Source of the DNA: Chlorocebus sabaeus
Taxonomy: Eukaryota; Chordata; Mammalia; Primates; Cercopithecidae
NCBI RefSeq assembly: GCF_047675955.1
Contig: NW_027327627.1
Coordinates: 248,001 to 312,000 of the forward strand
Direction of reading: 5' to 3'
DNA: 64,000 bases
Shown: piece by piece, positions 1 to 11,922 of the stretch
Layout: the number at the start of each line of letters is the position of its first letter
Numbering within the stretch: the stretch's first letter is position 1
Notes under the pieces: generated by a model
Databases searched by the model: none
What the model saw: the letters and a program-made list of their open reading frames with translations, nothing else
What the model was told of the DNA's origin: nothing
Position numbers and translations under genes: made by a program

Positions 1-1255
1 AGTTTCTCAGAAATCTTCTTTTCGGTTTTTAACGGAAGATATTTCCTTTTTCACCATAGCCCTCTAGGGTCTTCCAAATATCACTTTGCAAATTCCACAA
101 GAACAGACTTAGCGAAAGGCTTCTTGAGGGAAAGCTGTAACTCTCTGAGATGAATTAACAGAACACAAAGCAGTTTCTCAGAAATCTTCTATCCAGTTTT
201 TAACGGAAGCTATTTCCTTTTTCACCATAGCATTCTATGGGCTTCCAAATATCACTTTGCAAATTCCACAAGAAGATTCTTAGTGAAAGACTTCTTGAGG
301 CGAAAGCTGTAATTCTGTGAAATGAATTAACAGAATACAAAGGAATCTCTCAGAAAGCTTCTTTCCAGTTTTTAATTGAAGATATTTCCTTTTTCACCAT
401 AGACCTCTAAGGGCTTCCAAAGATCACTTTGCAAATTCCACAGGAACAGTCTTAGCAAAAGGCTTCTGGAAGGGAAAGCTGTAACTCTGTGAGATGAATG
501 AACAGAACACTAAGCAGTTTCTCAGAAAGCTTCTTTCCAGTTTATATCGGAAGATATTTCCGTTTTCACCACAGCCATCTATGGGCTTCCAAATATGACT
601 TTGAATATTCCACAAGAACATTCTTAGCGAAGGCTTCTTGTGGGGAAAGCTCTAACTCGGTCAGATGTATAATTAACAAAACACACGGCAGTTTCTCAGA
701 AAGCTTCTTTTCAGTTTTTAACTGAAGATATTTCCGTTTTCATCATAGCCCTCTATGAGCTTCCAAATATGACTTTGCAAATTCCACAGGAACAGTCTTA
801 GCGAAAGGCTTCTGGAAGGGAAAGTTGTAACTCTGTGAGATGAATTAACAGAACACAAAGCAGTGTCTACGAAAGCTTCTTATCAGTTTTTAACTTAGGC
901 TATTTCCTTTTTCACGATAGCCCTCTAGGGGCTTCCAAATATCACTTTCCAAATTCCACAAAAACAATATTAGTTAACGACTTCTTGAGGGGAAAGCTGT
1001 AACGTTGTGAGATGAATAAACAGAACACAAAACAGTTTCTCAGAAAGCTTCTTTCTGGTTTTTAACGGAAGATATTTCCTTTTCCACCATAGCCCTCCAT
1101 TAGCTTCCAAATATCACTTTGCAAATTCCACAAGAACAGTCTTGGCGAAAGGCTTATTGAAGAGAAAGCTGTAACTCTGTGAGATGAATTAACAGAACAG
1201 AAAGCAGTTTCTGAGAAAGCTTCTTTTCAGTTTTTAACGGAACATATTTCCTTTT
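1..1255. repeat. Duplicate of 4,726-6,670 lacking four monomers
   Basis: Bases 1-~870 repeat 4,726-~5,595 at an offset of 4,725 bp, with few differences (for example 15 C against 4740 A, 451 C against 5176 G, 781 A against 5506 T). At the shared string GAAAGCTTCT (871-880) the match jumps to 6,283 onward, offset 5,412. The 687 bp at ~5,596-6,282, which is four monomers, is therefore absent here. Similarity then fades near 1,255 (~6,670 in the other copy). The block is cut by the window start. The 4,725 bp spacing is about 27.5 monomers because one shortened monomer lies between the copies at ~3,924. Confidence 0.85.
43..59 (+). promoter_or_regulatory. pJ-alpha-type box, first of several hundred
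   Basis: TTCCTTTTTCACCATAG matches the pJ-alpha consensus TTCCTTTTYCACCRTAG exactly. This box occupies the site where B-type human alphoid monomers carry the CENP-B box. A complete or one-off version occurs in most monomers of the window; CACCGTAG variants also fit the consensus. No CENP-B core was seen at this site in any monomer, so the array looks wholly A-type. The box is a proposed protein-binding site; actual binding here is not shown. Confidence 0.8.
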
Positions 1256-1434
1256 TCACCATAGCCCTCTATGGGCTTCCAAATATCACTTTGCAAATTC
1301 CATAAGAAGAGTCTTAGCGAAAATCTTCTTCAGGGGGAAGCTGTAACTCTATGGGAAGAAGTTACAGAACACAAAGCAGTTTCTCAGAATGCTTCTTTCC
1401 AGTTTTTAACGGAAGATATATCCTTTTTCACCAT

Positions 1435-1449
1435 AGCCCTCTATGGGCT
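1435..1449. repeat. Recurrent 15 bp dyad just after the pJ-alpha box (example)
   Basis: AGCCC-TCTAT-GGGCT is an inverted repeat with 5 bp arms and a 5 bp loop. It recurs in many monomers a few bases after the pJ-alpha-type box. Many other monomers break one arm, for example AGACC or GGACT. Dyad symmetry has been proposed to matter in centromeric satellites that lack CENP-B boxes. The arms are short and function is inference. Confidence 0.55.
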
Positions 1450-2020
1450 TCCAAATACCACTTTGCAAATTGTAAAAGAACAACCTTAGCGAAAGGCTTC
1501 TTGAGGGGAAAACTGTAACTATGTGAAAAGAATTAACAGTACACAAAGCAGTTTCTCAGAAAACTTCTTTCCAGTTTTTAAAGGAAGATATTTCCTTGCT
1601 CACCATAGCCCTCTATGTGCTTCCAAATATCACTTTGCATATTCCAAAAGAACTGTCTTAGTGAAAGGCTTTTTGAAAGGAAAGCTGTAATTCTGTGAGA
1701 TGAATTAACAGAACACGAATAAGTTTCTCAGAAAGCTTCTTTCTAGTTTTCAACGGAAGATATTTCCTTTTTCAATAAAGCCCTCTATAGGTTTCCAAAT
1801 ATCACTTTGCAAATTCCACAAAAACAGACTTAGCGAAAGGCTTCTTGAGGGGAAATCTGTAACTCTGTGAGATGAATTGAGAGAACACAAAGCAGTTTCT
1901 CAGAAACCTTCTTTCCCGTTTTTAATGGAAGATATTTCCTTTTTCACCATAGCCCTCTATGGACGTCCAAATATCACTTTGCAAATTCCACAAGAACAGT
2001 CTAAGCGAAAGGCTTCTTGA

Positions 2021-2435
2021 GGTGAAAGCAGTGACTCTGTGAGATGAATTAACAGAACACAAAGCAGTTTCTCAGAAAGCTTCTTTCCAGTTTTTAACGG
2101 AAGATATTTCCTTTTTCACCATAGACCTCTATGGGCTTCCTAATATCACTTTGCCAATTCCACAAGAAGAGTCTTAGCGAAAGGCTTCTTGAGGGGAAAG
2201 CAGTAACTGTGAGATGAATTAACCGAAAACAAAGCAGTTTCTCAGAAAGCTTCTTTCCAGTTTTTAAGGGAAGATTTTCCTTTTTCACCATAACCCTCTA
2301 TGGGCTTCCAAATATCACTTTACAAATTCCACAAGAAGAGTCTTAGCGAAAGGCTTCTTGAGAGGAACGCAGTAACTCTGTGGGATGAATTAACAGAACA
2401 CAAAGCAATTTCTCAGAAAGCTTCTTTCCAGTTTT
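2021..2435. repeat. First copy of a 1,029 bp-spaced (6-monomer) direct repeat
   Basis: The stretch beginning GGTGAAAGCAGTGACTCTG at 2021 recurs from 3050 for about 2.4 monomers. Shared unusual variants are GCAGTAACTG with a shortened GTGAGATG region, ATTAACCGAA, the deletion GAAGATTTTCC and GAGAGGAACGCAG. The spacing of 1,029 bp is six monomers. Several private changes separate the copies, so this is older than the 40-mer and 165-mer duplications. Confidence 0.85.
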
Positions 2436-2761
2436 TAACGGAAGATATTTCCTTTTTCACCATATCCCTCTATGGGCTTCCAAATATCACTTTGAAAATT
2501 CCACAAGAACAGTCTTAGCGAAAGGCTTCTAGAGGGGAAAGCTGTAACTCTGTGAGATGAATTAACAGAACACAGAGCAGTTTCTCAGAAAGCTTCTTTC
2601 CAGTTTTTAACGGAAGATATTTCCTTTTTCACCATATCCCTCTATGGGCTTCCAAATATCACTTTGAAAATTCCACAAGAACAGTCTTAGCGAAAGGCTT
2701 CTTGAGGGGAAAGCTGTAACTCTGTGAGATGAATTAACAGAACACAGAGCAGTTTCTCAGA
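2418..2761. repeat. Adjacent near-identical monomer pair
   Basis: Monomers 2418-2589 and 2590-2761 are both 172 bp and differ, as far as I could read, at one base (A at 2531, T at 2703). Both share the uncommon variants ATATCCCTC, TTTGAAAATTCC and ACACAGAGCAG. This looks like a recent single-monomer tandem duplication, unusual in a window where neighbouring monomers normally differ at many sites. Confidence 0.85.
2590..2761 (-). repeat. Representative 172 bp alphoid monomer
   Basis: This stretch runs from one HindIII site (AAGCTT at 2590-2595) to the base before the next (2762-2767) and shows the full-length 172 bp monomer. It is close to the wording most common in the window, apart from ATATCC where ATAGCC is usual just after the pJ-alpha-like box. 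Elsewhere monomers are 171-172 bp, shortened by small indels, and the HindIII site is often lost by a change such as GAAATCTTC or GAAACCTTC. Confidence 0.9.
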
Positions 2762-3049
2762 AAGCTTCTTTCCAGTTTTTAACGGAAGATATTTCCTTTT
2801 TCACCATAGCCCTCTATGGGCTTCCAAATATCACTTTGCAAATTCCACAAGAAGAGTCTTCGCGAAAGGCTTCTTCAGGGGAAAGCTGTAACTCTGTGAG
2901 ATGAATTAACAGAACACAAAGTAGTTTCTCAGAATGCTTCTTTTCAGTTTTTATCTTAGGATATTTCCTTTTTCACCTTAGCCCTCTATGTACTTGAAAA
3001 TATCACTATGAAAATTCCACAAGAACAGTCTTAGCGAAAGGCTTCTTAA

Positions 3050-3464
3050 GGTGAAAGCAGTGACTCTGTGAGATGAATTAACAGAACACAAAGCAGTTTC
3101 TCAGAAAGCTTCTTTCCAGTTTTTAACGGAAGATATTTCCTTTTTCACCGTAGACCTCTATGGGCTTCCAAATATCACTTTGCCAATTCCACAAGAAGAG
3201 TCTTAGCGAAAGGCTTCTTAGGGGAAAGCAGTAACTGTATGATGAATTAACCGAACACAAACCAGTTTCTCAGAAAGCTTCTTTCCAGTTTTTAAGGGAA
3301 GATTTTCCTTTTTCACCGTAACCCTCTATGGGCTTACAATTATCACTTTACAAATTCCACAAGAAGATTCTTAGCGAAAGGCTTCTTGAGAGGAACGCAG
3401 TAACTCTGTGAGATGAATTAACAGAACACAAAGCAGTTTCTCAGAAAGCTTCGTTCTAGTTTTT
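3050..3464. repeat. Second copy of the 6-monomer-spaced direct repeat
   Basis: Partner of 2021-2435. It keeps the same diagnostic variants but adds its own, such as GGGCTTACAATTATC and GAAGATTCTTAGCG. The sequence on either side of the two copies is ordinary monomer, so the event duplicated about two and a half monomers within a six-monomer spacing, or later changes erased the rest. Confidence 0.85.
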
Positions 3465-3884
3465 AACGGAAGATATTTCCTTTTCCACCATAGTCCTCTA
3501 TGGGCTTCCAAATATCACTTTCAAATTCCACAAGAACAGTCGGAGCGAAAATCTTCTTCAGGGGAAAGCTGTAACTCTGTGGGAAGAATTAACAGGACAC
3601 AAAGCAGTTTCTCAGAAAGATTCTTTCTAGTTTTTATGGAAGATATTTCATTTTTGACCATAGCCCTTTATGGGCTTCTAAATATCACTTTGCTAATTCC
3701 ACAAGAACAGTCTTAGCGAAAGGCTTCTTCAGGGCAAAGCAGTAACACTGTGAGATGAATTAACAGAACACAAAGCAGTTTCTCAGAAAGCTTCTTTCCA
3801 GTTTTTAACGGAAGATATTTCCTTTTTCACCATAGCCCTCTATGGGCTTCCAAGTATCCCTTTGGAAATTCCACAAGAACAGTC

Positions 3885-3970
3885 TTAGCGAAAGGCTTCT
3901 TGCGAGAAAGCTGTAACTCTGTGAGGCTCTATGGGCTTCCAAATATCACTTTGCAAATTCCACAAGAACA
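3885..3970. repeat. Truncated monomer (~88 bp internal deletion)
   Basis: At ~3,924 the sequence passes from GTAACTCTGTGAG straight into GCTCTATGGGCTTCC. It skips the GATGAATTAAC, HindIII and pJ-alpha parts of a monomer. About half a monomer is missing, which shifts the phase of the array downstream and explains the non-integer 4,725 bp spacing of the first duplication. Confidence 0.85.
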
Positions 3971-6900
3971 GTCTTAGCGAAAGGCTTCTTGAGGGGAAAG
4001 CTGTAACTCTGTGCGATGAATTAACAGAACACGAAGCCATTTCTCCGAACACTTCTTTCCAGTTTTTAACAGAAGATATTGCCTTTTTCACCATAGCCCT
4101 CTACGGGCTTCCAAATATCTCTTTGCCAATTCCACAAAAACAGCCTTAGAGAGAGGCTTCTTGAAGGGAAAGCTGTAACTCTCTGAGCTGATTTAACAGA
4201 GCACAGAGCAGTTTCTCAGAATGCTTCTTTTCCGTTTTTACCTTAGGATATTTCCTTTTTCACCACAGCCCTCTATGGGCTTCCAAATATCACTTTACAA
4301 GTTCTACACCAACAGTGTTAGCAAAAGGCTTCTAGAGGCGAAAGTTGTAACTCTGTAAGAAGAATTAACAGAACACAAAGCAGTTTCTCAGAAAGCTTCT
4401 TTCCAGTTTTTAACGGAAGATATTTCCTTTTTCACCATAGCCCTCTATGGGTTTCCAAATATCACTTTGCAAATTTCATAAGAACAGTCTTCGTGAAAGG
4501 CTTCTTGAGGGGAAAGCAGTAACTCTGCGAGATGAATTAACAGTACACAAAGTAGTTTCTCAGACAGCTTCTTTCCAGTGTTTAGCTGAAGATATTAACT
4601 CTTTCACCATAGCCCTCTATGGGCCTCAAAATATCACTTTGCAAATTCCACAAGAACTGTCTTAGCAAAAGCCTCTTTGAGGTGAAAGCTGTAACTCTGT
4701 GAGATGAATTAACAGAACACAAAGCAGTTTCTCAGAAATATTCTTTTCGGTTTTTAACGGAAGATATTTCCTTTTTCACCATAGCCCTCTAGGGTCTTCC
4801 AAATATCACTTTGCAAATTCCACAAGAACAGACTTAGCGAAAGGCTTCTTGAGGGAAAGCTGTAACTCTCTGAGATGAATTAACAGAACACAAAGCAGTT
4901 TCTCAGAAATCTTCTATCCAGTTTTTAACGGAAGCTATTTCCTTTTTCACCATAGCATTCTATGGGCTTCCAAATATCACTTTGCAAATTCCACAAGAAG
5001 ATTCTTAGTGAAAGACTTCTTGAGGCGAAAGCTGTAATTCTGTGAAATGAATTAACAGAATACAAAGGAATCTCTCAGAAAGCTTCTTTCCAGTTTTTAA
5101 TTGAAGATATTTCCTTTTTCACCATAGACCTCTAAGGGCTTCCAAAGATCACTTTGCAAATTCCACAGGAACAGTGTTAGCAAAAGGCTTCTGGAAGGGA
5201 AAGCTGTAACTCTGTGAGATGAATGAACAGAACACTAAGCAGTTTCTCAGAAAGCTTCTTTCCAGTTTATATCGGAAGATATTTCCGTTTTCACCACAGC
5301 CATCTATGGGCTTCCAAATATGACTTTGAATATTCCACAAGAACATTCTTAGCGAAGGCTTCTTGTGGGGAAAGCTCTAACTCGGTCAGATGTATAATTA
5401 ACAAAACACACGGCAGTTTCTCAGAAAGCTTCTTTTCAGTTTTTAACTGAAGATATTTCCGTTTTCATCATAGCCCTCTATGAGCTTCCAAATATGACTT
5501 TGCAATTTCCACAGGAACAGTCTTAGCGAAAGGCTTCTGGAAGGGAAAGTTGTAACTCTGTGAGATGAATTAACAGAACACAAAGCAGTGTCTACGAAAG
5601 CTTCTTTTCAGTTTTTATCTTAGGATATTTCCTTTTTCACCATAGCCCTGAATGGGCTTCGAAATATCTCTTTGCAAATTACAAAACAACAGTCTTAGCG
5701 AAAGGTTTCTGGAGGGGAAAGCTGTAACTCTCTGACATGAATTAACAGAACACAAAGCAGTTTCTCAGAAAGATTCTTTCCAGTTTTTAACGGAAGATAC
5801 TTCTTCTTTCACCATAGCCCTCTATGGGCTTCCAAATATCACTTTGGAAATGCCACAAGAACAGTCTTAGCAAAAGACTTCTTGAGGCGAAAGCTGTAAC
5901 TCTGTGAGATAAATTAACAGAACACAAAGCAGTTTCTCAGAAAACTTCTTTCCAGTTTTTAACTGAGGATATTTCCTTTTTCACCATAGCCCTCAATGGG
6001 CTTCCAAATATCACTTTGCACATCCCACAAGGACAGTCTTAGCGAAAGGCTTCTAGAGGGGAAAGCTGCAACTCTGTGAGATGAATTAACAGAACACAAA
6101 GCAGTTTCTCAGAAACCTTCTTTCCAGTTTTAACGGAAGATATTTCCTTTTTAACCCTAGCCCTGTATGGGCTTCCAAATATCATTTTGCAAATTCCACA
6201 ACAACAGTCTTAGCGAAAGTCTTCTTGAGGGGAAAGCTGTAACACTGTGAGTTGAATTGACAGAACACAAGGCAGTTTTTCAGAAAGCTTCTTATCAGTT
6301 TTTATCTTAGGCTATTTCCTTTTTCACGATAGCCCTCTAGGGGCTTCCAAATATCACTTTCCAAATTCCACAAAAACAATATTAGTTAACGACTTCTTGA
6401 GGGGAAAGCTGTAACGTTGTGAGATGAATAAACAGAACACAAAACAGTTTCTCAGAAAGCTTCTTTCTGGTTTTTAACGGAAAATATTTCCTATTTCACC
6501 ATAGCCCTCCATTAGCTTCCAAATTACACTTTGCAAATTCCACAAGAACCGTCTTGGCGAAAGGCTTCTGGAGGGATATGCTGTAACTCTGTGAGATGAA
6601 TTAACAGAACAGAAAGCAGTTTCTGAGAAAGCTTCTTTTCAGTTTTTAACGGAACATATTTCCTTTTTCACAGTAGCCCTATATAAGATTCCAAATATCA
6701 CTTTGCAAATTCCACAAGAAGAGTCTTAGCGAAAGGCTTCTTGAGGTGAAAGCTGTAACTCTGTGAGATGAATTAACAGAACACAAAGATGTTTCTCAGA
6801 AATCTTCTTTCCGGTTTTTAACGGAAGATATTGCTTTTTCACCATAGCCCTCTAAAGGGCTTCCAAATATCACTTTGGAAGTTCCACAAGAACAGTCTTA

Positions 6901-7100
6901 GCGACAGGCTTCTTGAGGGGAAAGCTGTAACACTCTGAGATGAATTAACAGAACACAAAGCAGCTTCTCAGAAAGCTTCTTTTTAGTTTCTAATTGAAGG
7001 TATTTCCTTTTTCACCATAGCCTTCTATGGGCTTCCAAATATCACTTTGCAAATTTCACAAGAACAGACTTAGTGAACGGCTTCTTGAGGGGAAATCTGT

Positions 7101-8646
7101 AACTCTATGAGATGAACTAACAGAACACAAGGCAGTTTCTCAGAAAGCTTCTTTTCGGTTTTTATCTTAGGAGATTTCCATTTTCACTATAGCACTCTAT
7201 GGGCTTCCGAATATCACTTTGCAAATTCCACAAGAACAGTATTAGCGAAAGGCTTCTTAAGGGGAAAGCTCTAACTCTTTGAGATGATTCAACAGAACAC
7301 AAAGCAGTTTTTCAGAAAGCTTCTTTTCAGTTTCTATCTTAGGCTATTTCCTTTTTCACCATAGCCCTCTATGGTCTTCCAAATATCACCTTGCAAATTC
7401 CACAAGAACAGTCTTAGCGAAAGGCTTCTGGAAGGGAAAGCTCTAATTCGGTGAGATGTATTAACAGAAAACACGCCAGTTTCTCAAGAAGCTGCTTTCT
7501 CCTTTTTAACAGGAGATATTTCCTTTTTCACCATAGCCCTCTATGGGTTACCAAATATGAATTTGCAAATTGCACAAGAAGAGTCTTAGTGAACGGCTCC
7601 TTGAGGGGAAAGATCAAACTCTGTGAGATGAACTAACAGAACACAAATCAGTTTCTCAGAAAGCTTCTTTTCGGTTTTTAACGGAAGATAATCCCTTTTT
7701 CACCATAGCCCTCCATAGGCTTCGAAATTTCTCTTTGCCAATTCCACAAGAACAGTCTTAGTGAAAGGCTTCTGCTGGGACAAGCATTAACTCTGTGAGA
7801 TGAATTAACAGTATACAAAGCAGTTTCTCAGAAAGCTTCTGTTCAGTTTTTATATTAGGATATTTCCTTTTTCACCATCGCCTTCTAAGGGCTCCAAATA
7901 TCACTTTGCAAATTCCACAAGAAATGTCTTAGCGAAAGGCTTATTGAAGGGAAAGCTGTAACTCTGTGAGTTGAATTAAGAGAACACAAAGTAGTTTCTC
8001 AGAAAAATTCTTTCCAGTTTTAAACTGAAGTTATTTCCTTTTTCACCATAGCCCTCTACGGGCTTCCAATATCACTTTGCAAATTTCACAAGAGCAGTCT
8101 TAGTGAACGGTTTCGTGAGGGTAAAGCTGTAACTCTGTGAGATGAACTAACAGAACACAAGGCAGTTTCTCAGAAAGCTTCTTTTCTATTTTTATTTTAG
8201 GATATTTCCATTTTCACCATAGCCATCTGTGGGCTTCCAAATATCACTTTGCAAATTCCACAAAAACAGCCTTAGCGACAGGCTTCTTGAGGGGAAAGCT
8301 GTAACTCTGTGAGTTGATTTAACAGAAAACAAAGCAGTTGCTTAGAAAGCTTCTTTTCAGTTTTTATCTTAGGGTATTTCCTTTTTCACCATAGCCCTCT
8401 AAGGGCTTCGAAATATCACTTTGCAAATTCCAGAAGAATAGTCTTAGCCAAAGACTTCTGGAGGGGAAAGCTGTAACACTGTGAGATGAATTAACAGAAC
8501 ACAAAGCAGTTTCTCAGAAATCTTCTTTCCAGTTTTTAACGGAAGATATTTCCTTTTTCACCGTAGCCCTCTCTGGGCTTCCAAATATCACTTTGCAAAT
8601 TCCACAAGAACAGTCTTAGTGAACGGCTTCTTGAGGGGAAAGCTGT
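7101..8646. repeat. 9-monomer tandem duplication, left half (1,546 bp)
   Basis: This segment is repeated immediately to the right with offset 1,546 bp (nine monomers), which becomes 1,555 after a 9 bp insertion in the right half. Both halves keep the same order of odd monomers: TATCTTAGGAGATTTCC, then TCTATCTTAGGCTATTTCC, CTCAAGAAGCTGCTTTCTCC, GATAATCCC or GATATTCCC, TATATTAGGATATTTCC, and a TTTCTATTTTTATTTTAGG monomer. The halves differ by clearly more than the 40-mer copies do, so this is an older event. Confidence 0.9.
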
Positions 8647-10201
8647 ATCTCTATGAGATGAACTAACAGAACACAGAGCAGTTTCTCATAAAGCTTCTTT
8701 TCGGTTTTTATCTTAGGAGATTTCCATTTTCACTACAGCACTCTATGGGCTTCCGAATATCACTTTGCAAATTCCACAAGAACAGTATTAGCGAAAGGCT
8801 TCTTAAGGGGAAAGCTCTAACTCTTTGAGATGATTCAACAGAACACTAAGCAGTTTTTCAGAAACCTTCTTTTCAGTTTCTATCTTAGGCTATTTCCTTT
8901 TTCACCATAGCCCTCTATGGTCTTCCAAATATCACCTTGCAAATTCCACAAGAACAGTCTTTGCGAAAGGCTTCTGGAAGGGAAAGCTGTAATTCGGTGA
9001 GATGTATTAACAGAAAACACGCCAGTTTCTCAAGAAGCTGCTTTCTCCTTTTTAACAGGAGATATTTCCTTTTTCACCATAGCCCTCTATGGGTTACCAA
9101 ATATGAATTTGCAAATTGCACAAGAAGACTCTTTGTGAACGGCTCCTTGAGAAGAAAGCTCAAACTCTGTGAGATGAACTAACAGAACACAAAGCAGTTT
9201 CTCAGAAAGCTTCTTTTCGGTTTTTAACGGAAGATATTCCCTTTTTCACCATAGCCCTCTATAGGCTTCGAAATTTCTCTTTGCCAATTCCACAAGAACA
9301 GTCTTAGTGAAAGGCTTCTGCAGGGACAAGCTGTATATCTGTGAGATGAATTAACAGTATACAAAGCAGTTTCTCAGAAAGCTTCTGTTCAGTTTTTATA
9401 TTAGGATATTTCCTTTTTCACCATCGCCTTCTAAGGGCTCCAAATATCACTTTGCAAATTCCACAAGAACTGTCTTAGTGAAAGGCTTATTGAAGGGAAA
9501 GCTGTAACTCTGTGAGTTGAATTAAGAGAACACAAAGTAGTTTCTCAGAAACATTCTTTCCAGTTTTAAACTGAAGTTATTTCCTTTTTCACCGTAGCCC
9601 TCTACGGGCTTCCAATATCACTTTGCAAATTTCACAAAAGCAGTCTTAGTGAACGGTTTCTTGAGGGTAAAGCTGTAACTCTGTGAGATGAACTAACAGA
9701 ACACAAGGCAGTTTCTCAGAAAGCTTCTTTTCTATTTTTATTTTAGGATATTTCCATTTTCACCATAGCCATCTATGGGCTTCCAAAGATCACTTTGCAA
9801 ATTCCACAAAAACAGCCTTAGCGACAGGCTTCTTGAGGGGAAACCTGTAACTCTGTGAGTTGATTTAACAGAAAACAAAGCAGTTGCTCAGAAAGCTTCT
9901 TTTCAGTTTTTATCTCAGGGTATTTCCTTTTTCACCATAGCCCTCTAAGGGCTTCAAAATATCACTTTGCAAATTTTGCAAATTCCACAAGAATAGTCTT
10001 AGCCAAAGACTTCTGGAGGGGAAAGCTGTAACTCTGTGAGATGAATTAACAGAACACAAAGCAGTTTCTCAGAAATCTTCTTTCCAGTTTTTAACGGAAG
10101 ATATTTCCTTTTTCACCGTAGCCCTCTCTGGCCTTCCAAATATCACTTTGCAAATTCCACAAGAACAGTCTTAGTGAACGGCTTCTTGAGGGGAAAGCTG
10201 T
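8647..10201. repeat. 9-monomer tandem duplication, right half (1,555 bp)
   Basis: Partner of 7,101-8,646. It is distinguished by a 9 bp internal duplication that turns TTTGCAAATT into TTTGCAAATTTTGCAAATT at 9,966-9,984, and by AGAAGAAAGCTC at ~9,150. The halves part company at its right end, where TCTCTATGAG in the left continuation is AATCAGTGTG here. Confidence 0.9.
9966..9984. repeat. 9 bp tandem duplication within a monomer
   Basis: TTTGCAAATTTTGCAAATT contains the 9 bp step TTTGCAAAT twice, overlapping. It also appears at 16,849-16,867, 21,666-21,684, 45,221-45,239 and 50,038-50,056. It is a useful lineage marker: its presence at 21.67 kb ties that segment to the right half of the 9-monomer duplication, not the left half. 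Confidence 0.85.
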
Positions 10202-11922
10202 AAATCAGTGTGATGAATTAACAGAACACAAAGCAGTTTCTCAGAAATCATCTTTCCAGTTTTTTTCTTAGGATATTTCCTTTTTCACCATAGCCCTCTC
10301 TGGGCTTCCAAATATCACTATGCAAATCACACAGGGACAGTCTTAGCGAAAGGCTTCTTGTGGAGAAAGCTGTAACTCGGTGAGATATATTAACAGAACA
10401 CGCGGCAGTTTCTCAGAGTGCTTCTTTCTAGTTTTTAAGGGAAGATATTTCCTTTTTCACCATAGCCCACTATGGGCTTCCAAATATCACTTTGAAAATT
10501 TCATAAGAACAGTCTTACTGAATGGCTTCTTGAGGGGAAAGCGGTAACACTGTGAGATTAAATAAAAGAACACAAAGCAGTTTCTCAGGAAGCTTCTTCT
10601 CGGTTTTTATCTTAAGATATTTCCTTTTTCACCATAGCCATCTATGGGCTTCCAATTATCACTTTGCAAATTCCACAAGAACAGTCTTAGCCGAAGGTGT
10701 TTTCAGGGGAAAGCTCTAATTCTTTGAGATGAATTGACAGAACACACAGCAGTTTGTCAGAAAGCTTCTTTTCAGTTTTTAACTGAAGATATTTCCTTTT
10801 TCACCGTAGCCTTCTATGGGCTTCCAAATATCACTTTGCAAATACCACAACAGCAGCCTTAGCGAAAGGCTTCTTGAGGGTAAAGCTGTAACTGTGTCAG
10901 TTGAATTAACAGAAAAGAAAGCAGTTTCTCAGAAAGTTTCTTTTCAGTTTTTATCTTAGGATATTTACTTTTTCATCATAGGCCTCTAAGGGCTTCCAAA
11001 TGTCACTTGTCAAATTCCACAAGAACAGTCTTAGTGAACGGCTCTTTGAGCAGAATGCTGTAACACTGTGAGATGAACTACCAGAACAGAAAGCAGTTTC
11101 TCAGAAAGGTTCTTTTCGGTTTTTATCTTAGGATATTTCCATTTTCACCATAGCCCTCTTTGGGATTCCAAATATCACTTTGCAAATTCCACAACAACAG
11201 CCTTAGAGAAAGGCTTTTTGAGGGGAAAGCTATAACTCTGTGAGATGAATTAACAGAACACAAAGCAGTTTCTCAGAAAGCTTCTTTCCAGTTTTTAATG
11301 GAAGATATTTCCTTTTTCACCATAGCCCTCTAGGGTTTCCAAATATCACTTTACAAATTCCACAAAAACACTCTTAGCGAAAGTCTTCTTGAAGGGAGAA
11401 CTGTAACTCTGTGAGATGAATTAACAGAACACAAAGCAGCTTCTCAAAAAGCTTGTTTTCAGTTTTTATCTTAGTCTATTTCCTTTTTCACCATAGCCCT
11501 CTGTGGGCTTCTAAATATCACTCTGCAAATTCCACAAGAGCCGTCGTACCGAAAGGCTTCTTGAGGGGAAAGCTGTAACTCTTGGAGATGAATTAACAGA
11601 ACACAAAGCAGTTTCTCAGAAGCTTCTTTCCTGTTGTTAACTGAAGATATTTCCATTTTCACCGTAGCCCTCTATGGGCTTCCAAATATCACTTTGCAAA
11701 TCCCACAGGAACAGTCTTAGCGAAAGGCTTCTTGTGGGTAAAGTTGTAACTCGGTGAGATGTATTAACATAACACACGGCAGATTCTCATAAAGCTTCTT
11801 TACAGTTTTTAACGGAAGATATTTCCTTTTTCACTATAGCCCTCTATGGGCTTCCAAAGATCACTTTGCAAATTCCACAAGAAGAGTCTTAGTGAAAGGC
11901 TTCTTGAGGGAAAGCTGTAACT

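Larger units (their letters stand above)
1256..4725. repeat. Consensus-like alphoid segment without a long second copy
   Basis: About 20 monomers with little variation, mostly the AACGGAAG type with few ATCTTAGG-type monomers (~2,950 and ~4,230). I found no long near-identical copy of this stretch elsewhere in the window. Its monomers resemble one another more than those further right do, so it looks like a locally homogenised patch. Open frames across it simply translate the monomer and are not genes. Confidence 0.7.
5040..11922. repeat. 40-monomer tandem duplication, copy 1 (6,883 bp)
   Basis: This stretch repeats as 11,923-18,805 at a constant offset of 6,883 bp, about 40 monomers of 172 bp. 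I noticed only four base differences from copy 2: 5176 G/C, 5506 T/A, 6550 C/A and 7880 G/A (copy 1/copy 2). The first three look private to copy 1, because copy 2 and the other available copies share the alternative. The unit contains an internal 9-monomer duplication at 7,101-10,201. Its left part (to ~6,670) also matches the window start. Confidence 0.93.
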
